A stretch of 31,193 bases of DNA from a virus: positions 1-31,193 of the IMG/VR virus record IMGVR_UViG_3300020020_000123, one strand, 5' to 3'. The notes beneath the pieces were generated by a model, which was not told the origin of the DNA, did not search any database, and saw only the letters and a program-made list of their open reading frames with translations. How positions within the stretch are numbered: the first letter of the stretch is position 1; each line of letters opens with the position of its first letter. Both the position numbers and the translations under genes were made by a program. Positions 1-8,974 of this stretch are shown here, in pieces.

Positions 1-3000
1 GATCAGCGCCTTGCTAAAGATCGTGCTTGGGCTCGCGATGTCGGCCGGGAATGAGATATAGCCATTTGTCGAGTTATAGCCAATGGCGCGCCGACTGCCG
101 CCAAACTCAAAGGCGATCACCTCTTTTTCGCCGGTCGTTGACGGCCACGTCATGGTTAAAAGGGAAGAATTGACGCCGCCCGTAATGATGCGCGCCGGGC
201 TAAAGGTGCTTGGTGTACCCAATACGCCGGCATTATCAAAGGTCAAAGCGCTAACGGCGCCACCGTTGTTACTCGTAAAGTCAAAGACTTTGCTCAAAAT
301 TGATGCTTTGATATTGATCGGCACGATGGTTTGGATGAGTAGCTCATCGCCATCCCACTTTAACCAATTGTTGGCGTTGCCGATATTGAATTTATAGCCC
401 ACTGGCGATACGCCATCATAGCCAAGGAAAAAGCCGGCGGTACCGTTGCCATAGCTCGACTTTCCGGCCGAAAAGATGGCGCCATTGTTATTGACGATCA
501 GCACGCCCGTACTCGATTGGATGGCCGAAAGGGTCGTCGCCGCGATGGCATCGGCGCTGACGGTGCCGGCGATGATCTTGTCGCCTTGCAACGTATTAAA
601 GGCTATACGGTCGCCGTTGATGGTGTTGGCCGTCATGTTGCCGGTGGTGATGGTGCCGGCGACAATCTTGTCGCCTTGTAGCGTATTAAAGGTGATGCGG
701 TCGCCGTTGATGGTGTTGGCCGTCATTCGGTCGGTGGTGATGCTGCCGGCGACAATACGGTCGGCGTTGATCGAGTTCGTGAAGATGTTGCCACCAGATA
801 TATAGGTGCCGCCGGCCACTACGTTGACGCTGGCTTTGGGGGTGCCGGGATCGCAAACGGCGATCAGCACATAGTTAACATTGTTGATAAGCGGACTGGT
901 TGACTCGATGAGATCCAAATTGCCAACGGTGTCGCCGAGGTCAATAAATAGATAGGTGCGCACGCTCATCGTCGAGGCCAATTGGCCATTGGTGACGACG
1001 CGCGAGGTGTTATTCGAGAAATGGATAGCCACCGACGCCCAGGCGATCATATTGGCGGCCGGGCTGCTCCAGGTGCCGCCCACTTTGTTCACGCGCCGCG
1101 CCTCAAAATAGGCTTGTGATTGGGTCTTGGCCAGGCCTGCATAGCCGGTGGCGGAAAGGTCGGCCTTGGCGTCGTAAATTTTATCTTGGTCGTCCACGTA
1201 CTTTTGGGTGACGGTGGTGCCGGGGTCTTGAACCAAAAGAGATCCAGCGACGGTAAGGGTGCCGTTGGCCTGCGACCAGCGCAGATAATTTCCCTTGGCC
1301 TCGTCGCCAATAATGACGTTGCCCCCTTGGCTGCCGGTGGTGATCACGCGCAGGCCGGTCGTCGTCGGTTGCTCATCGCCATTGTAGGGATCGCCGACAT
1401 TCTTGCCCACGTATAAATTGCCATCGGGCGCCCAATAGCCGGTGTTGCTTATGCCGTTATTAAGAATGATCGGCACTTTGACCAGGCGAATACCTTTGTT
1501 AGAGGCCACCAAATAGCCACTATTGGCATCGGTCAAGTCGCTGCCGGCGATCATGCCATATTGAGGGATTCCACTTACGCCCGGCATCCCCACGCCATCG
1601 AGGCGCCCCATGCGCATACGCGGGATAATGTCACCCGGGCCGCCGGCCCAAGGATTCTCGCCGGTGGTAAAAACATCGATATAGGGCGCGTAATTGAGAT
1701 CAGAGGTCATCAAAATACGGCCATCGCCGCGCTGGCCATAGCTCACGACGGCGGTGCCGGCCGGGATGGTACAGTCGCTGCCGCTGCGCTTGGTGACGCT
1801 GTAAATGCTGTATCCGTCCGCCTGCGTCGCGCTCATTACCTCAAGCCATAGGCTCGCCAGGCGCAAATCGCTATTAGAGTTCTTTTGGTCGATCTCGGTT
1901 TTGACGCGGATAATTTCGCCCGGCGAGAAATAAAAGCCCGGGCCACTGGCGGGATCGTCGATCTCGATTCTATTGCCGACGCCGGCAGTAAAGAGGGTGG
2001 TACCTTCAAAGGTGGCGCTTGTGGTGACAATGGTTAATGGATCGGTGGTCGCGCTCGGAAAGCCGGCGGCGCTACTATAAACTTGTAATTCCTCATTGTC
2101 GGTAACGGCCGCGTTGATGATGGCGTCGGCGTGCAATTTGCCGGCCGTTGCCACGATCAGGGTGCCGCCCGAGGCGTGGATCTCGTCTTTGACGAATACC
2201 GACGCGTGCAATTCACCTCGGGCCCAAATGTCGTTAAATTCGGCGTTACCTGTATGTGAGATCTGCCATCCCATGAGGCCCGAGTAAAAGCCCGGGTTGC
2301 CACTCTGCAAATTGCCTTGACTATCCAAAACGATTAGCTCGGCGCCGGCGCTATCTTCAATCCGCCATAGCCGACTAGTTTGGCCGGCCTTTTGCTTGAT
2401 TCTTTGCGTTATGTCGGTGGTCTTGGCCGCAATAATGTCGAGGGCGGCGCCGTTGGGCGCCCGGTTAATGCCCACCCACTTATTGACGGTGGCATCGGCG
2501 ACCATGAGGCCGGCGCCGATCGTTACTTGGTCGGTTTGCCCATCCACAACAAAGAGGGTGGTATCTAAGGCCAGGCCGCCAAAGCCATCGGTTTTGAGGA
2601 TTCTAGCGGCAGCGCCCGGCGTGTGCGTTGGCGTCAAGAGGCCGAGCGTATTGGTGGCGACGGCGCCCACCAGATCAAAGGCGGCGCCGGCGATGGTGTG
2701 GTCAGGGCCGGTGATATTGTGCAATTGGGCGTGATGCTGGTTTGCGCCGATGCCACCCAGGTCGTCATGCTGCAACTGCGCCCAGGCGAAAGTGGTGGGC
2801 GAAGTGGCGCGTAGGGTATAGCCAGGGGTCAAGCCAGTGGCGGTATGCTGGGCGACACCCACACCATCCGTCCCCACCAGGGGGTGGACGTGGGGGTGAT
2901 GCTGGTCAGGAGAGATGCCCGATAGCGAACCATGAGCGTGGTCAGTCAAGTCGGCAAGCGACGATCCCGACTTGTTGACGGTCGCCCAGTTGAGCAAGCC

Positions 3001-3462
3001 CGTATGGTGGCTGCTCTCATGGGCATGCGGCGAGGGTGCACCGCCAGCCCCGCCCGCCGGAATGACGTTGACCCACTTTGTGCCGTTGTATTGGAGCGCA
3101 TTGCCACTGGCCGGCGAGGTAAGCTGCACGTCGCTGAGGCCTGCCAGCGTGTCACTGCCACCGCCGCCACCACTGCCGCCGGCGGTGGCAGCCGCCTCAC
3201 GGATGACCAACTCGCCGTTCTCCCGCCGCATCTTAATGGCCTGGAAGTTGGAGCGCAGCGCACCCACGCGGTCAATGGCAATGCCGACGCCCAGGTTGCC
3301 CGCAGCCCCCAGCGAGACGACCACATAGCCGGGTCTGCCGGCGACATCAATGTCCTCGTTTGCGCCGGTTTCTGTTCCCAAGCGACCCAGAATCCAGTTG
3401 CGCTCGTTGCCCTTTTCCCAGATGCGGTCTAACGCCTGGGCAAGTTCGGCTTCATGCGTCAT
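1..3462 (-). CDS. Tail tip/tail fibre protein, partial (C-terminus beyond left edge)
   Basis: The reading frame from the ATG at 3462 stays open for 1154 codons to base 1 with no stop, so the 3' end lies outside the window. The start overlaps the stop of the upstream tail gene (ATGA, 3459-3462). Visible parts in order: a globular N-terminus (residues 1-90), a Gly/Ser linker (95-103), a 'GLSDVQLTSPASG' segment (108-120) of the kind common in phage fibres, a His-rich stretch (146-260) with HAH, HHPHVH and HH clusters typical of fibre shafts, a long beta-rich middle, and near residues 890-975 two 30-residue repeats containing 'TANTINGDRI' and 'FNTLQGDKI', like the C-terminal repeats of siphovirus tip attachment proteins. 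It should sit at the tail tip and contact the host. The position downstream of the tape-measure gene supports this. The exact receptor domain cannot be seen. Confidence 0.85.
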   Translation of the reverse strand, partial: MTHEAELAQALDRIWEKGNERNWILGRLGTETGANEDIDVAGRPGYVVVSLGAAGNLGVGIAIDRVGALRSNFQAIKMRRENGELVIREAAATAGGSGGGGGSDTLAGLSDVQLTSPASGNALQYNGTKWVNVIPAGGAGGAPSPHAHESSHHTGLLNWATVNKSGSSLADLTDHAHGSLSGISPDQHHPHVHPLVGTDGVGVAQHTATGLTPGYTLRATSPTTFAWAQLQHDDLGGIGANQHHAQLHNITGPDHTIAGAAFDLVGAVATNTLGLLTPTHTPGAAARILKTDGFGGLALDTTLFVVDGQTDQVTIGAGLMVADATVNKWVGINRAPNGAALDIIAAKTTDITQRIKQKAGQTSRLWRIEDSAGAELIVLDSQGNLQSGNPGFYSGLMGWQISHTGNAEFNDIWARGELHASVFVKDEIHASGGTLIVATAGKLHADAIINAAVTDNEELQVYSSAAGFPSATTDPLTIVTTSATFEGTTLFTAGVGNRIEIDDPASGPGFYFSPGEIIRVKTEIDQKNSNSDLRLASLWLEVMSATQADGYSIYSVTKRSGSDCTIPAGTAVVSYGQRGDGRILMTSDLNYAPYIDVFTTGENPWAGGPGDIIPRMRMGRLDGVGMPGVSGIPQYGMIAGSDLTDANSGYLVASNKGIRLVKVPIILNNGISNTGYWAPDGNLYVGKNVGDPYNGDEQPTTTGLRVITTGSQGGNVIIGDEAKGNYLRWSQANGTLTVAGSLLVQDPGTTVTQKYVDDQDKIYDAKADLSATGYAGLAKTQSQAYFEARRVNKVGGTWSSPAANMIAWASVAIHFSNNTSRVVTNGQLASTMSVRTYLFIDLGDTVGNLDLIESTSPLINNVNYVLIAVCDPGTPKASVNVVAGGTYISGGNIFTNSINADRIVAGSITTDRMTANTINGDRITFNTLQGDKIVAGTITTGNMTANTINGDRIAFNTLQGDKIIAGTVSADAIAATTLSAIQSSTGVLIVNNNGAIFSAGKSSYGNGTAGFFLGYDGVSPVGYKFNIGNANNWLKWDGDELLIQTIVPINIKASILSKVFDFTSNNGGAVSALTFDNAGVLGTPSTFSPARIITGGVNSSLLTMTWPSTTGEKEVIAFEFGGSRRAIGYNSTNGYISFPADIASPSTIFSKALI
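571..750 (-). repeat. Two 90-bp direct repeats inside the tail fibre gene
   Basis: Bases 571-660 and 661-750 are near-identical 90-bp units, in frame, each encoding 30 residues of the form D-K-I-x-A-G-T...T-A-N-T-I-N-G-D-R-I-x-F-N-T-L-Q-G. A third, partial unit extends to about 795. The repeats keep the protein repeat as well as the DNA sequence, so they read as recent duplication of a structural (beta-type) fibre repeat. Confidence 0.85.
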
Positions 3463-5399
3463 GACCTCGCCTCCCTCGCCGCTGCCGCCAACGCCGGTTC
3501 GGCTTCCGGCACATCCGGCCACAAAACGTGGGTCTGCGCCGGCTTGCCGCTCGTTTCCATCTCCCAACTAAAGCTGACGGTACGAATTAGGCCCGTGGGC
3601 TGATAGTCGTAGGCGATGTTCATTTCCTGTACCAGCCCACGCTGGGCGGTAAAGGTGGCGGGCAGTTCGCGCTCGCTCTTGTTGGCATCGCTGATGGTCA
3701 GCAGCACCCAGTTGGGGATGGAGAGGTCAAGCCCGCTGTACATCTTTTCCAGCGGCACAGAGATGTTGAAGAGGCCTACGCGGGCGTTGAGGCGCGCATA
3801 GCGGTTGCCCTCGACGACGTTGAGCGAGAATTGCGAGACGGTGATCTTGTGGCTGTTCTCTAACTCCTGCTCGCCCTGGCCACGGCTGTCACCAGGCGCA
3901 TCACAGGCAATGACGGGAATCGTGGGCACGCCGCCCACGTCCACCTTGTTGCGGCCCGCCAACATCGCCATCGTGCGAATCTGCCCCATCCTCGGCGGGC
4001 GTGCGTAGGTGTAGCTAATCTCTGTCCACTTAGAATCGTCGAAGTGATCCCACACGGTTGTGCCGCGGTCGGAGGCGTTCTGCACCTGCGGGTCAACGAC
4101 CAGGCGCAGCTCACCCTGGCGGCTGCAAGTAAAGTGATGATCGGGATTACAAAACATAGCGATGGCTTCGACCTGGGCATAAAGGTTGGCGCGGTCGCTG
4201 CCCACCTCCACAAATTCCATCGTCGCCAGCATCTGCGCCCTATCGACCAGGAAGTCGGCCACCTCACAGGCGGTCGAGTGCCAGTAGAGCAGATACCAGC
4301 AATAATAGAGAAGGTTGGGGAGCTTGGTCTGCGTCCACTGCACCGGCGCAGCGTCATACTTCACCGCCTGCGTGAAGCCGGGCAGCGACTCCAAGCGTTT
4401 GTTGACATCGTAGAAGGTCATGGTTGCGCTGTGCAGCGTAGCCGTATCCTCGGCGCGCGTGGACGCGGCGTCGCTCTGGTGCCAGCCGATAAATTGCATG
4501 TGCCAACGCATGGTGGGGTCATAGAAGATGGCGTCATCCCACAGCATCATCAGCGTACCGTCCGGGTATTGGTCACGCGGCAGCGGCGTGAAGAACTCGA
4601 TGCTCATCTCCTGCCCTACAAAAGTGTGGGTGTGGTTGGTGACGTGAAAGGCGGTAATGCCCGCATTGGCGGGGTCGCTGGGGTCACAGGCGAAAACGGG
4701 AACCTGGCACGTATGCGACTGCACAGGCGAACCCCCTGTCACCGTCAAATATACTTGGTGAAAACCCTTCTTAAAGCGCAGCGTGACGATGGCAGTGGTC
4801 AAGGAGCCGGAGACGACTTCCCAGGTGCCGGCAGTGGAGGTGCATGCCCACAGGAAAGAGGCTGCCCCCACGACCGGCGGTGACGATGCGGTAGAGAAGG
4901 CCCAGGAGTTATTGCCGTTAAAAGTGACCGTCAGCCAGCCGGCGGCATCGACCTGGCCCGCAGTCCCTGGCCCACCGTTGGCGACGGGACGCGGGCGGTC
5001 TACATTGTTGAAGGAAGCGACTTCGCTGTCCTTCCAAATGGCGCCGCCGTGAAACCAGGGAATCTTGGCCCACACGCGGTAATCTTCCAGCACCGTGATA
5101 TAGGAGTTCTCGACCAGCGTGCCCTCGCCATCGCCGATGCCCTGCGAGAAACGGCCCACGTGCATGACATTGGTGGGGTAGAGGTCGTCCATCTCCCGAT
5201 AGCGCAGCCTGCCGTAGTCGTCTTTGCCGGGCGCCGTTCCCAAGAGAACGGTCATGCCTGAGCGCAGAGCCGTATACGCCCCCACTGTTACATTCTTGAA
5301 GGCGATCACGTACTGCGGATAGACAGCCGCATTGCCACCCAGGTCGACCTGGGCCGTAAAGACCACTTTGGGCTTATGCAAGTAAAGGCGCAGGGCCAT
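3459..5399 (-). CDS. Tail protein (baseplate/tip hub-like, with PKD/Ig-like domain)
   Basis: This 646-residue protein lies between a small tail protein and the tail fibre, where siphoviruses encode distal-tail and tip hub proteins. The N-terminal ~135 residues are beta-rich with many aromatics ('GGAIWKDSEVASFNN'). Residues ~150-230 look like a PKD/Ig-like beta sandwich ('FLWACTSTAGTWEV', then 'GFHQVYLTVTGG'). The central and C-terminal parts ('FVGQEMSIEFFTPL', 'LVVDPQVQNASD', 'RELPATFTAQRG') resemble hub proteins that form a ring at the tail end. No enzymatic motif is visible. Start: ATG at 5399 with an AGGA-like ribosome site about 6 bases upstream. Its stop overlaps the fibre start by four bases. 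The hub assignment is from position and general character, not from a recognised family. Confidence 0.7.
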   Translation of the reverse strand: MALRLYLHKPKVVFTAQVDLGGNAAVYPQYVIAFKNVTVGAYTALRSGMTVLLGTAPGKDDYGRLRYREMDDLYPTNVMHVGRFSQGIGDGEGTLVENSYITVLEDYRVWAKIPWFHGGAIWKDSEVASFNNVDRPRPVANGGPGTAGQVDAAGWLTVTFNGNNSWAFSTASSPPVVGAASFLWACTSTAGTWEVVSGSLTTAIVTLRFKKGFHQVYLTVTGGSPVQSHTCQVPVFACDPSDPANAGITAFHVTNHTHTFVGQEMSIEFFTPLPRDQYPDGTLMMLWDDAIFYDPTMRWHMQFIGWHQSDAASTRAEDTATLHSATMTFYDVNKRLESLPGFTQAVKYDAAPVQWTQTKLPNLLYYCWYLLYWHSTACEVADFLVDRAQMLATMEFVEVGSDRANLYAQVEAIAMFCNPDHHFTCSRQGELRLVVDPQVQNASDRGTTVWDHFDDSKWTEISYTYARPPRMGQIRTMAMLAGRNKVDVGGVPTIPVIACDAPGDSRGQGEQELENSHKITVSQFSLNVVEGNRYARLNARVGLFNISVPLEKMYSGLDLSIPNWVLLTISDANKSERELPATFTAQRGLVQEMNIAYDYQPTGLIRTVSFSWEMETSGKPAQTHVLWPDVPEAEPALAAAAREARS

Positions 5400-5407
5400 A
5401 TGATTTC

Positions 5408-5785
5408 CTAAGTTGAAAGCTCAAGATTGCGAATCATGATCACCACGTTGCGCGGGAAGTAGTTCTGCCAACTCGGCGCAGGGCGCACAGCGACCCCGTT
5501 ATATCTTTTATAGGCATAGAGGTCGTCGCGCGTATAAATGGTGACGGCGGCAGACTTGGCCGTGTGCAGGCCCAGCGGCGTCAGGATGGCCAATAGCTGT
5601 GTCGCATCCTCGATGACGTTGTAGACCCACTCCACGTACAGCCCCTGGTCCAGGACGGAGCCATCGCCCATCGCTACGCGCCGCGTAGCGACCACGCCCA
5701 TGCTGGTCGGCTGTGTCGGCAGTCTGGTCAGGCTGACCAGCGTCTGATTGATGCCCGTCTTGGCCCGATAGTCGCTTGTGGTCAT
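5408..5785 (-). CDS. Small tail protein (possible distal tail component)
   Basis: A 125-residue protein directly after the tape measure gene, its ATG overlapping the tape measure stop (ATGA, 5782-5785). It contains 'GINQTLVSLTRLPTQPT' near the N-terminus and mixed beta/alpha character, with no signal peptide or membrane segment. In siphoviruses this slot normally encodes the distal tail protein or a small adaptor between tube and tip. The size is short for a Dit protein (usually over 200 residues), so it may be only the N-terminal ring domain or a different tip adaptor. The role is inferred from synteny. Confidence 0.65.
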   Translation of the reverse strand: MTTSDYRAKTGINQTLVSLTRLPTQPTSMGVVATRRVAMGDGSVLDQGLYVEWVYNVIEDATQLLAILTPLGLHTAKSAAVTIYTRDDLYAYKRYNGVAVRPAPSWQNYFPRNVVIMIRNLELST

Positions 5786-8376
5786 CTGACGCCTACCTTC
5801 CCGACCCTCTTGAGCACGTCGAGCAGGCGCCGCTCAAATTCGTCGCCCATGCCCGCCACCGATGCCCCCGCCGCCGCATTGATGACAATGGCGCCTGGGG
5901 CGATTGTGACAGCTGTGCCGCCGGCGCCGCTTATCCTGCCAGTTGTGCCTGCTGCGGGTACGATAGAGCTCCCGCCGATAACGCTCGACGTAATGACCTC
6001 CCCCGGATAGGTTGGCACCGGCGCTATGCGCGGGTCGACGTGCGTGGCGGCATCGCCCACCTTGCCCAGGGCAATACCTAAGTCGGTGATGGCTGCGTCA
6101 ATCTCGGCGATTTCCGCTGGCGTCAGTCCAGGCGTCTCTGCGAGCAGGCGCAGCATGCGGATTTGATGCTTGATTTGCTCCTTCTCCATGTCATCCAGAT
6201 AATCCTGGTAGCCGCCCAGCATGCGATCCTGGTGCTTGAAGGCTTCGAGTTCCAGGTCGAATTCGTGGCCGGTCAACTGCGTCATGCGCTTCTCAAATTC
6301 AGTGTCCAACTTGCCGCGCTCCTCGGCGGCGTGCGTGCCGATTTGCGTAAGCCGTTCGCCGTGCTCGGTGTCGAGTTCGGTCAGGTCTTCCTGATGGTCG
6401 ATTTTCATCTCGCCGATGCGGGCGATCTGGTCGTTGTCGCGCTGCGTCATCTCTTCCGTAAAATCGCCCGCCATGTCGGTCAGGCGCTGCTGGTGCTGCG
6501 TCTCGAAGTCAATGGCCTGCTGCTTGTACGATGCGATGGCGTCTAGCTCACGCTGACCAAACGCCGCGTTAGCATCGGCAACCTGCTTGTCATAGGCGGT
6601 CTGCGCCTGGTCAATCGACTTCTGCAAAGCCTCATTCTCATCGGCGACCTTTTTATCGTAGGCCTCGTTGAGGTTCTTAATCGACTCGTCGAGCTTCTTT
6701 TGCTCGTCGCTGACCTTTTCCGTGTGCGCCTCTTCCGCGTCGGCGTTCTCACGCGCAAAGCGGCGCTGCTCGTTGTAGACGGCCTTGGCGTCCAGGTTGG
6801 CGGCGGCCTCGTCCAGCGTATCGCCATGCTGGCGGGCGGCACGCGCACGGTCACGTGTGTAGTCCTCTTCAATCTCCAGCAGGCGGCCGGCGCTCTTCTC
6901 CCGCGCTTCGGCAATGCCCTCGTCACGATCTTCGGCAAAGTCGGCCAGGCGCTCAGCCGACTCGGCGCGGCGCTCGCTGTTCCTGGTGTCTAAATCTTCT
7001 TGCAGGTCAGCCAGGCGGCGGTCGTGATCTTCACGCATACGCGCCATATTGCGCTCATGATCTTCGGCCATGCGTAAGCGCTGCGCCTGGGCGTCACGCT
7101 CGAAGCGCGCCACGCCTTTTTCATAATCCTCGATACTCCGGGCGCGCTGCTTGGCATAGTTGGCGGCAGAGCGTGTCAGGTTCTTTTCGTAATCCGCGAT
7201 CATGTCGGCGCGCTGCCGCTGGTAGCTGTTGTTCTCGTCGAGGATGTCGGCGTTGGCCTGGCTCTCGATTTCGGTGCGCTCGGCGGCCCATTCCAGCATG
7301 GCCTCATTGGCTTCGGCACTGAAACCGGGTGCGGCGGCCGGGGCAAGCGGGGTATTGCTGGAGGTCATCCAGGAAGGGGTTTTGTAATTCTCAAAGGTCG
7401 GCCCAAAACGCTTTTCGGATTGGCGTAACCAATCCCCCAAGGGGTCAGCCGTCATAAAGTCTTGAACGCCTTTGCCAAAGGACGTGCTGCCGATTTCGGT
7501 ATCCCACTCCTGGCGCGTGCGGCGAATGTCCTCTTGCACCAGGAAGAGCATGTGGCGCAAGCCCTCCAGTTCACCCGTGGCGCCTTCTGCCCACGAATTG
7601 ACGGCGCCGCCTCCCTCCCCCTGGCCCAGTGCCAGTTGGAAGTCCTTCCAGGCTTTGGCGAGCTTTTCAATGCCGGTCGCTGCGCCTGCACTACTGGTCG
7701 CCAGGGCGCCAAAACGTTCGTTTGCCTGCTCCAGAACGGCTTGCTGGTACGCCATCTGTGCCGTTAAAGAGCCGTCTGCTTTCGCCAGTTCATCGGCGCG
7801 TGCTTTGATCAGGTCATATTGCAAACCAAGCTGGTCGAGGCGTGCCCCGCGCTGGGTGAACAATTCCAGGACTAATTGCTGCGTGACGGCTTCCTGGTTT
7901 TGTCCCATCGCTAGCGAGATGCCACGAATGGCCGTAGCAAATTGCTCCAGCTCCGCGGCGTTGTCACCAAAGCCGACTGCCATCAGTTTGGTGACGTTTT
8001 GCAGGGCGGTCGCTTGGTCAACGGCCCCGCCCGTCGACTGCTCATAGACGGCTAAGAGCTCATTGAGTTTTTCTTGGCTGCCCGCTAGATTCTCAGCCGC
8101 GATGAGTTGGCGCTCATAAGAAGTCGCCAATTCGGCAGAGGCGACGACGGCTTTGCCGAGCTGGGCAACGCCCTGCACGCCCAGACTAATACCAAAGGCG
8201 CCGGCGAGGGCGCCGAGCGCCTGTTCGGTGCGCCGCGTAGCCGCGTCAATCTTAGCGAATTGCTTTTCGCTCTGGCTGCTGAACTGGTTGATCTGCGCGG
8301 CCGCAGCGTCCAGCTCAGCATCAATGCGAACTTTTCCCGTGGCAGTTCCTAGACCTACGCCGCTACCCTCTGGCAT
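5782..8376 (-). CDS. Tail tape measure protein
   Basis: An 864-residue protein, the longest complete protein in the window, placed between tail chaperones and tip genes as tape measures are. The N-terminal ~270 residues are helical and Ala/Gln-rich with 'QSTGGAVDQATALQNVTKLM', typical of tape-measure heads. Residues ~365-740 are an extremely charged coiled coil in which D-H-E/R, A-E-D-H-E-R and Y-D-K-x-V-A-D-E/A-N elements recur. The C-terminal ~110 residues are Gly/Ala-rich and end 'LLDVLKRVGKVGVR'. At the usual ~1.5 Å per residue a tail near 130 nm would follow. Start ATG at 8376 is preceded by AAGGTG. There is no lysozyme or peptidase domain. The gene is separated from its usual upstream neighbours by the plus-strand island at 8445-10333. 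Confidence 0.92.
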   Translation of the reverse strand: MPEGSGVGLGTATGKVRIDAELDAAAAQINQFSSQSEKQFAKIDAATRRTEQALGALAGAFGISLGVQGVAQLGKAVVASAELATSYERQLIAAENLAGSQEKLNELLAVYEQSTGGAVDQATALQNVTKLMAVGFGDNAAELEQFATAIRGISLAMGQNQEAVTQQLVLELFTQRGARLDQLGLQYDLIKARADELAKADGSLTAQMAYQQAVLEQANERFGALATSSAGAATGIEKLAKAWKDFQLALGQGEGGGAVNSWAEGATGELEGLRHMLFLVQEDIRRTRQEWDTEIGSTSFGKGVQDFMTADPLGDWLRQSEKRFGPTFENYKTPSWMTSSNTPLAPAAAPGFSAEANEAMLEWAAERTEIESQANADILDENNSYQRQRADMIADYEKNLTRSAANYAKQRARSIEDYEKGVARFERDAQAQRLRMAEDHERNMARMREDHDRRLADLQEDLDTRNSERRAESAERLADFAEDRDEGIAEAREKSAGRLLEIEEDYTRDRARAARQHGDTLDEAAANLDAKAVYNEQRRFARENADAEEAHTEKVSDEQKKLDESIKNLNEAYDKKVADENEALQKSIDQAQTAYDKQVADANAAFGQRELDAIASYKQQAIDFETQHQQRLTDMAGDFTEEMTQRDNDQIARIGEMKIDHQEDLTELDTEHGERLTQIGTHAAEERGKLDTEFEKRMTQLTGHEFDLELEAFKHQDRMLGGYQDYLDDMEKEQIKHQIRMLRLLAETPGLTPAEIAEIDAAITDLGIALGKVGDAATHVDPRIAPVPTYPGEVITSSVIGGSSIVPAAGTTGRISGAGGTAVTIAPGAIVINAAAGASVAGMGDEFERRLLDVLKRVGKVGVR

Positions 8377-8444
8377 GGCTGCACCTTAATCTGTCAACTA
8401 TCTGAAAGAACTAGTCACCCGTTTGCGTGCTAATCTGTCCATCT

Positions 8445-8795
8445 ATGAAAACAAAGAGCCTGATTTTTACCGTCCTACTGAGTTCGCTTGTCCTCTTCAA
8501 TGTCGGCTCTGCCATCCTGCATCCAGGGCAAGGCTCCACGCGCGCTTCCGCTCCCACTCAGGGCCGTTACGCCCTTACCCTTGTCGCCAAAGAATGGAAC
8601 AATGGCAAGGTGCATATCTGGAACAACCTGAGCGAAGATGCCACTACCACCTTCACCGACGTTGCCGGCCAGGACGTATGCCAACGACTTGACAATGAAC
8701 TTCACAAGTCACGCTACGCGCCCTACATCTACTATTACAAGGTGGATTGCGGGAATGGCGTGGTCGGCTATGTCGAGCAAGATCAGGCCCGTTAA
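8445..8795 (+). CDS. Small exported protein of unknown function
   Basis: A 116-residue protein on the plus strand, opposite to the tail genes around it. It begins with a clear signal peptide: K-T-K, a hydrophobic core (SLIFTVLLSSLVLFNV) and a likely cut after 'GSA' (about residue 23). The mature part is ~93 residues, rich in Trp/Tyr/Asn ('EWNNGKVHIWNN', 'APYIYYYKVDCGNG'), with two cysteines ('DVCQRL' and 'VDCGNG') that could form a disulphide outside the cell. I chose ATG 8445 rather than the in-frame GTG at 8427 because the signal peptide starts there. No convincing ribosome binding site is seen. I do not recognise the family. Its setting beside a homing endonuclease and against the late operon suggests lysogen-expressed cargo. 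Confidence 0.65.
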   Translation: MKTKSLIFTVLLSSLVLFNVGSAILHPGQGSTRASAPTQGRYALTLVAKEWNNGKVHIWNNLSEDATTTFTDVAGQDVCQRLDNELHKSRYAPYIYYYKVDCGNGVVGYVEQDQAR

Positions 8796-8841
8796 TCCCC
8801 TCGTACCTTACCGAATTGAAAGCCATCTGCCGCTCCAAATA

Positions 8842-8850
8842 TGATATAAT
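8842..8850 (+). promoter_or_regulatory. Extended -10 promoter for the homing endonuclease
   Basis: TGATATAAT is a perfect extended -10 element (TG-n-TATAAT). No good -35 lies at 17 bp. TTGAAA at 8816-8821 is 23 bp away, too far. Start of transcription would be about 8857, the first base of the structured leader. Confidence 0.6.
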
Positions 8851-8856
8851 TACACC

Positions 8857-8974
8857 TGTCGAGGGCGAGTTTGTTGACCGAAAACAGGTAACCTGATATT
8901 GTTCATGCTGCCTTCTGTTAGCGACCTATGCCCTCGACAAGCAACGGTCAATCGTTAACAGAAGGCGTTTTTTT
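8857..8974 (+). ncRNA. Structured 5' leader RNA of the homing endonuclease gene (candidate)
   Basis: Three perfect or near-perfect helices interlock. A: TGTCGAGGGC (8857-8866) pairs with GCCCTCGACA (8930-8939), 10 bp. C: TTGACCG (8874-8880) pairs with CGGTCAA (8945-8951), 7 bp. B: 8910-8924 (GCCTTCTGTTA...) pairs with 8952-8966, 15 bp including one G-U. The order is A, C, B, A', C', B', so no two helices nest. Helix B is followed by seven T residues (8968-8974) directly before the ATG, so it looks like a terminator. Its 3' arm contains the only ribosome binding site (AGAAGG, 8960-8965). ACCTGT (8854-8859) can also pair with ACAGGT (8884-8889). It matches no RNA family I know. Switching function is inferred. 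Confidence 0.55.

Noticed and set aside
4044-4883. Long open frame of 279 codons on the plus strand
   Set aside because: It lies opposite the tail hub gene, has no ribosome site, and its composition is that of an antisense shadow of GC-rich coding DNA.
8387-8439. Direct repeat TAATCTGTC at 8387 and 8431 as an insertion-site duplication
   Set aside because: Both copies are on the left side of the island; none is found at its right end, so it cannot be a target duplication.
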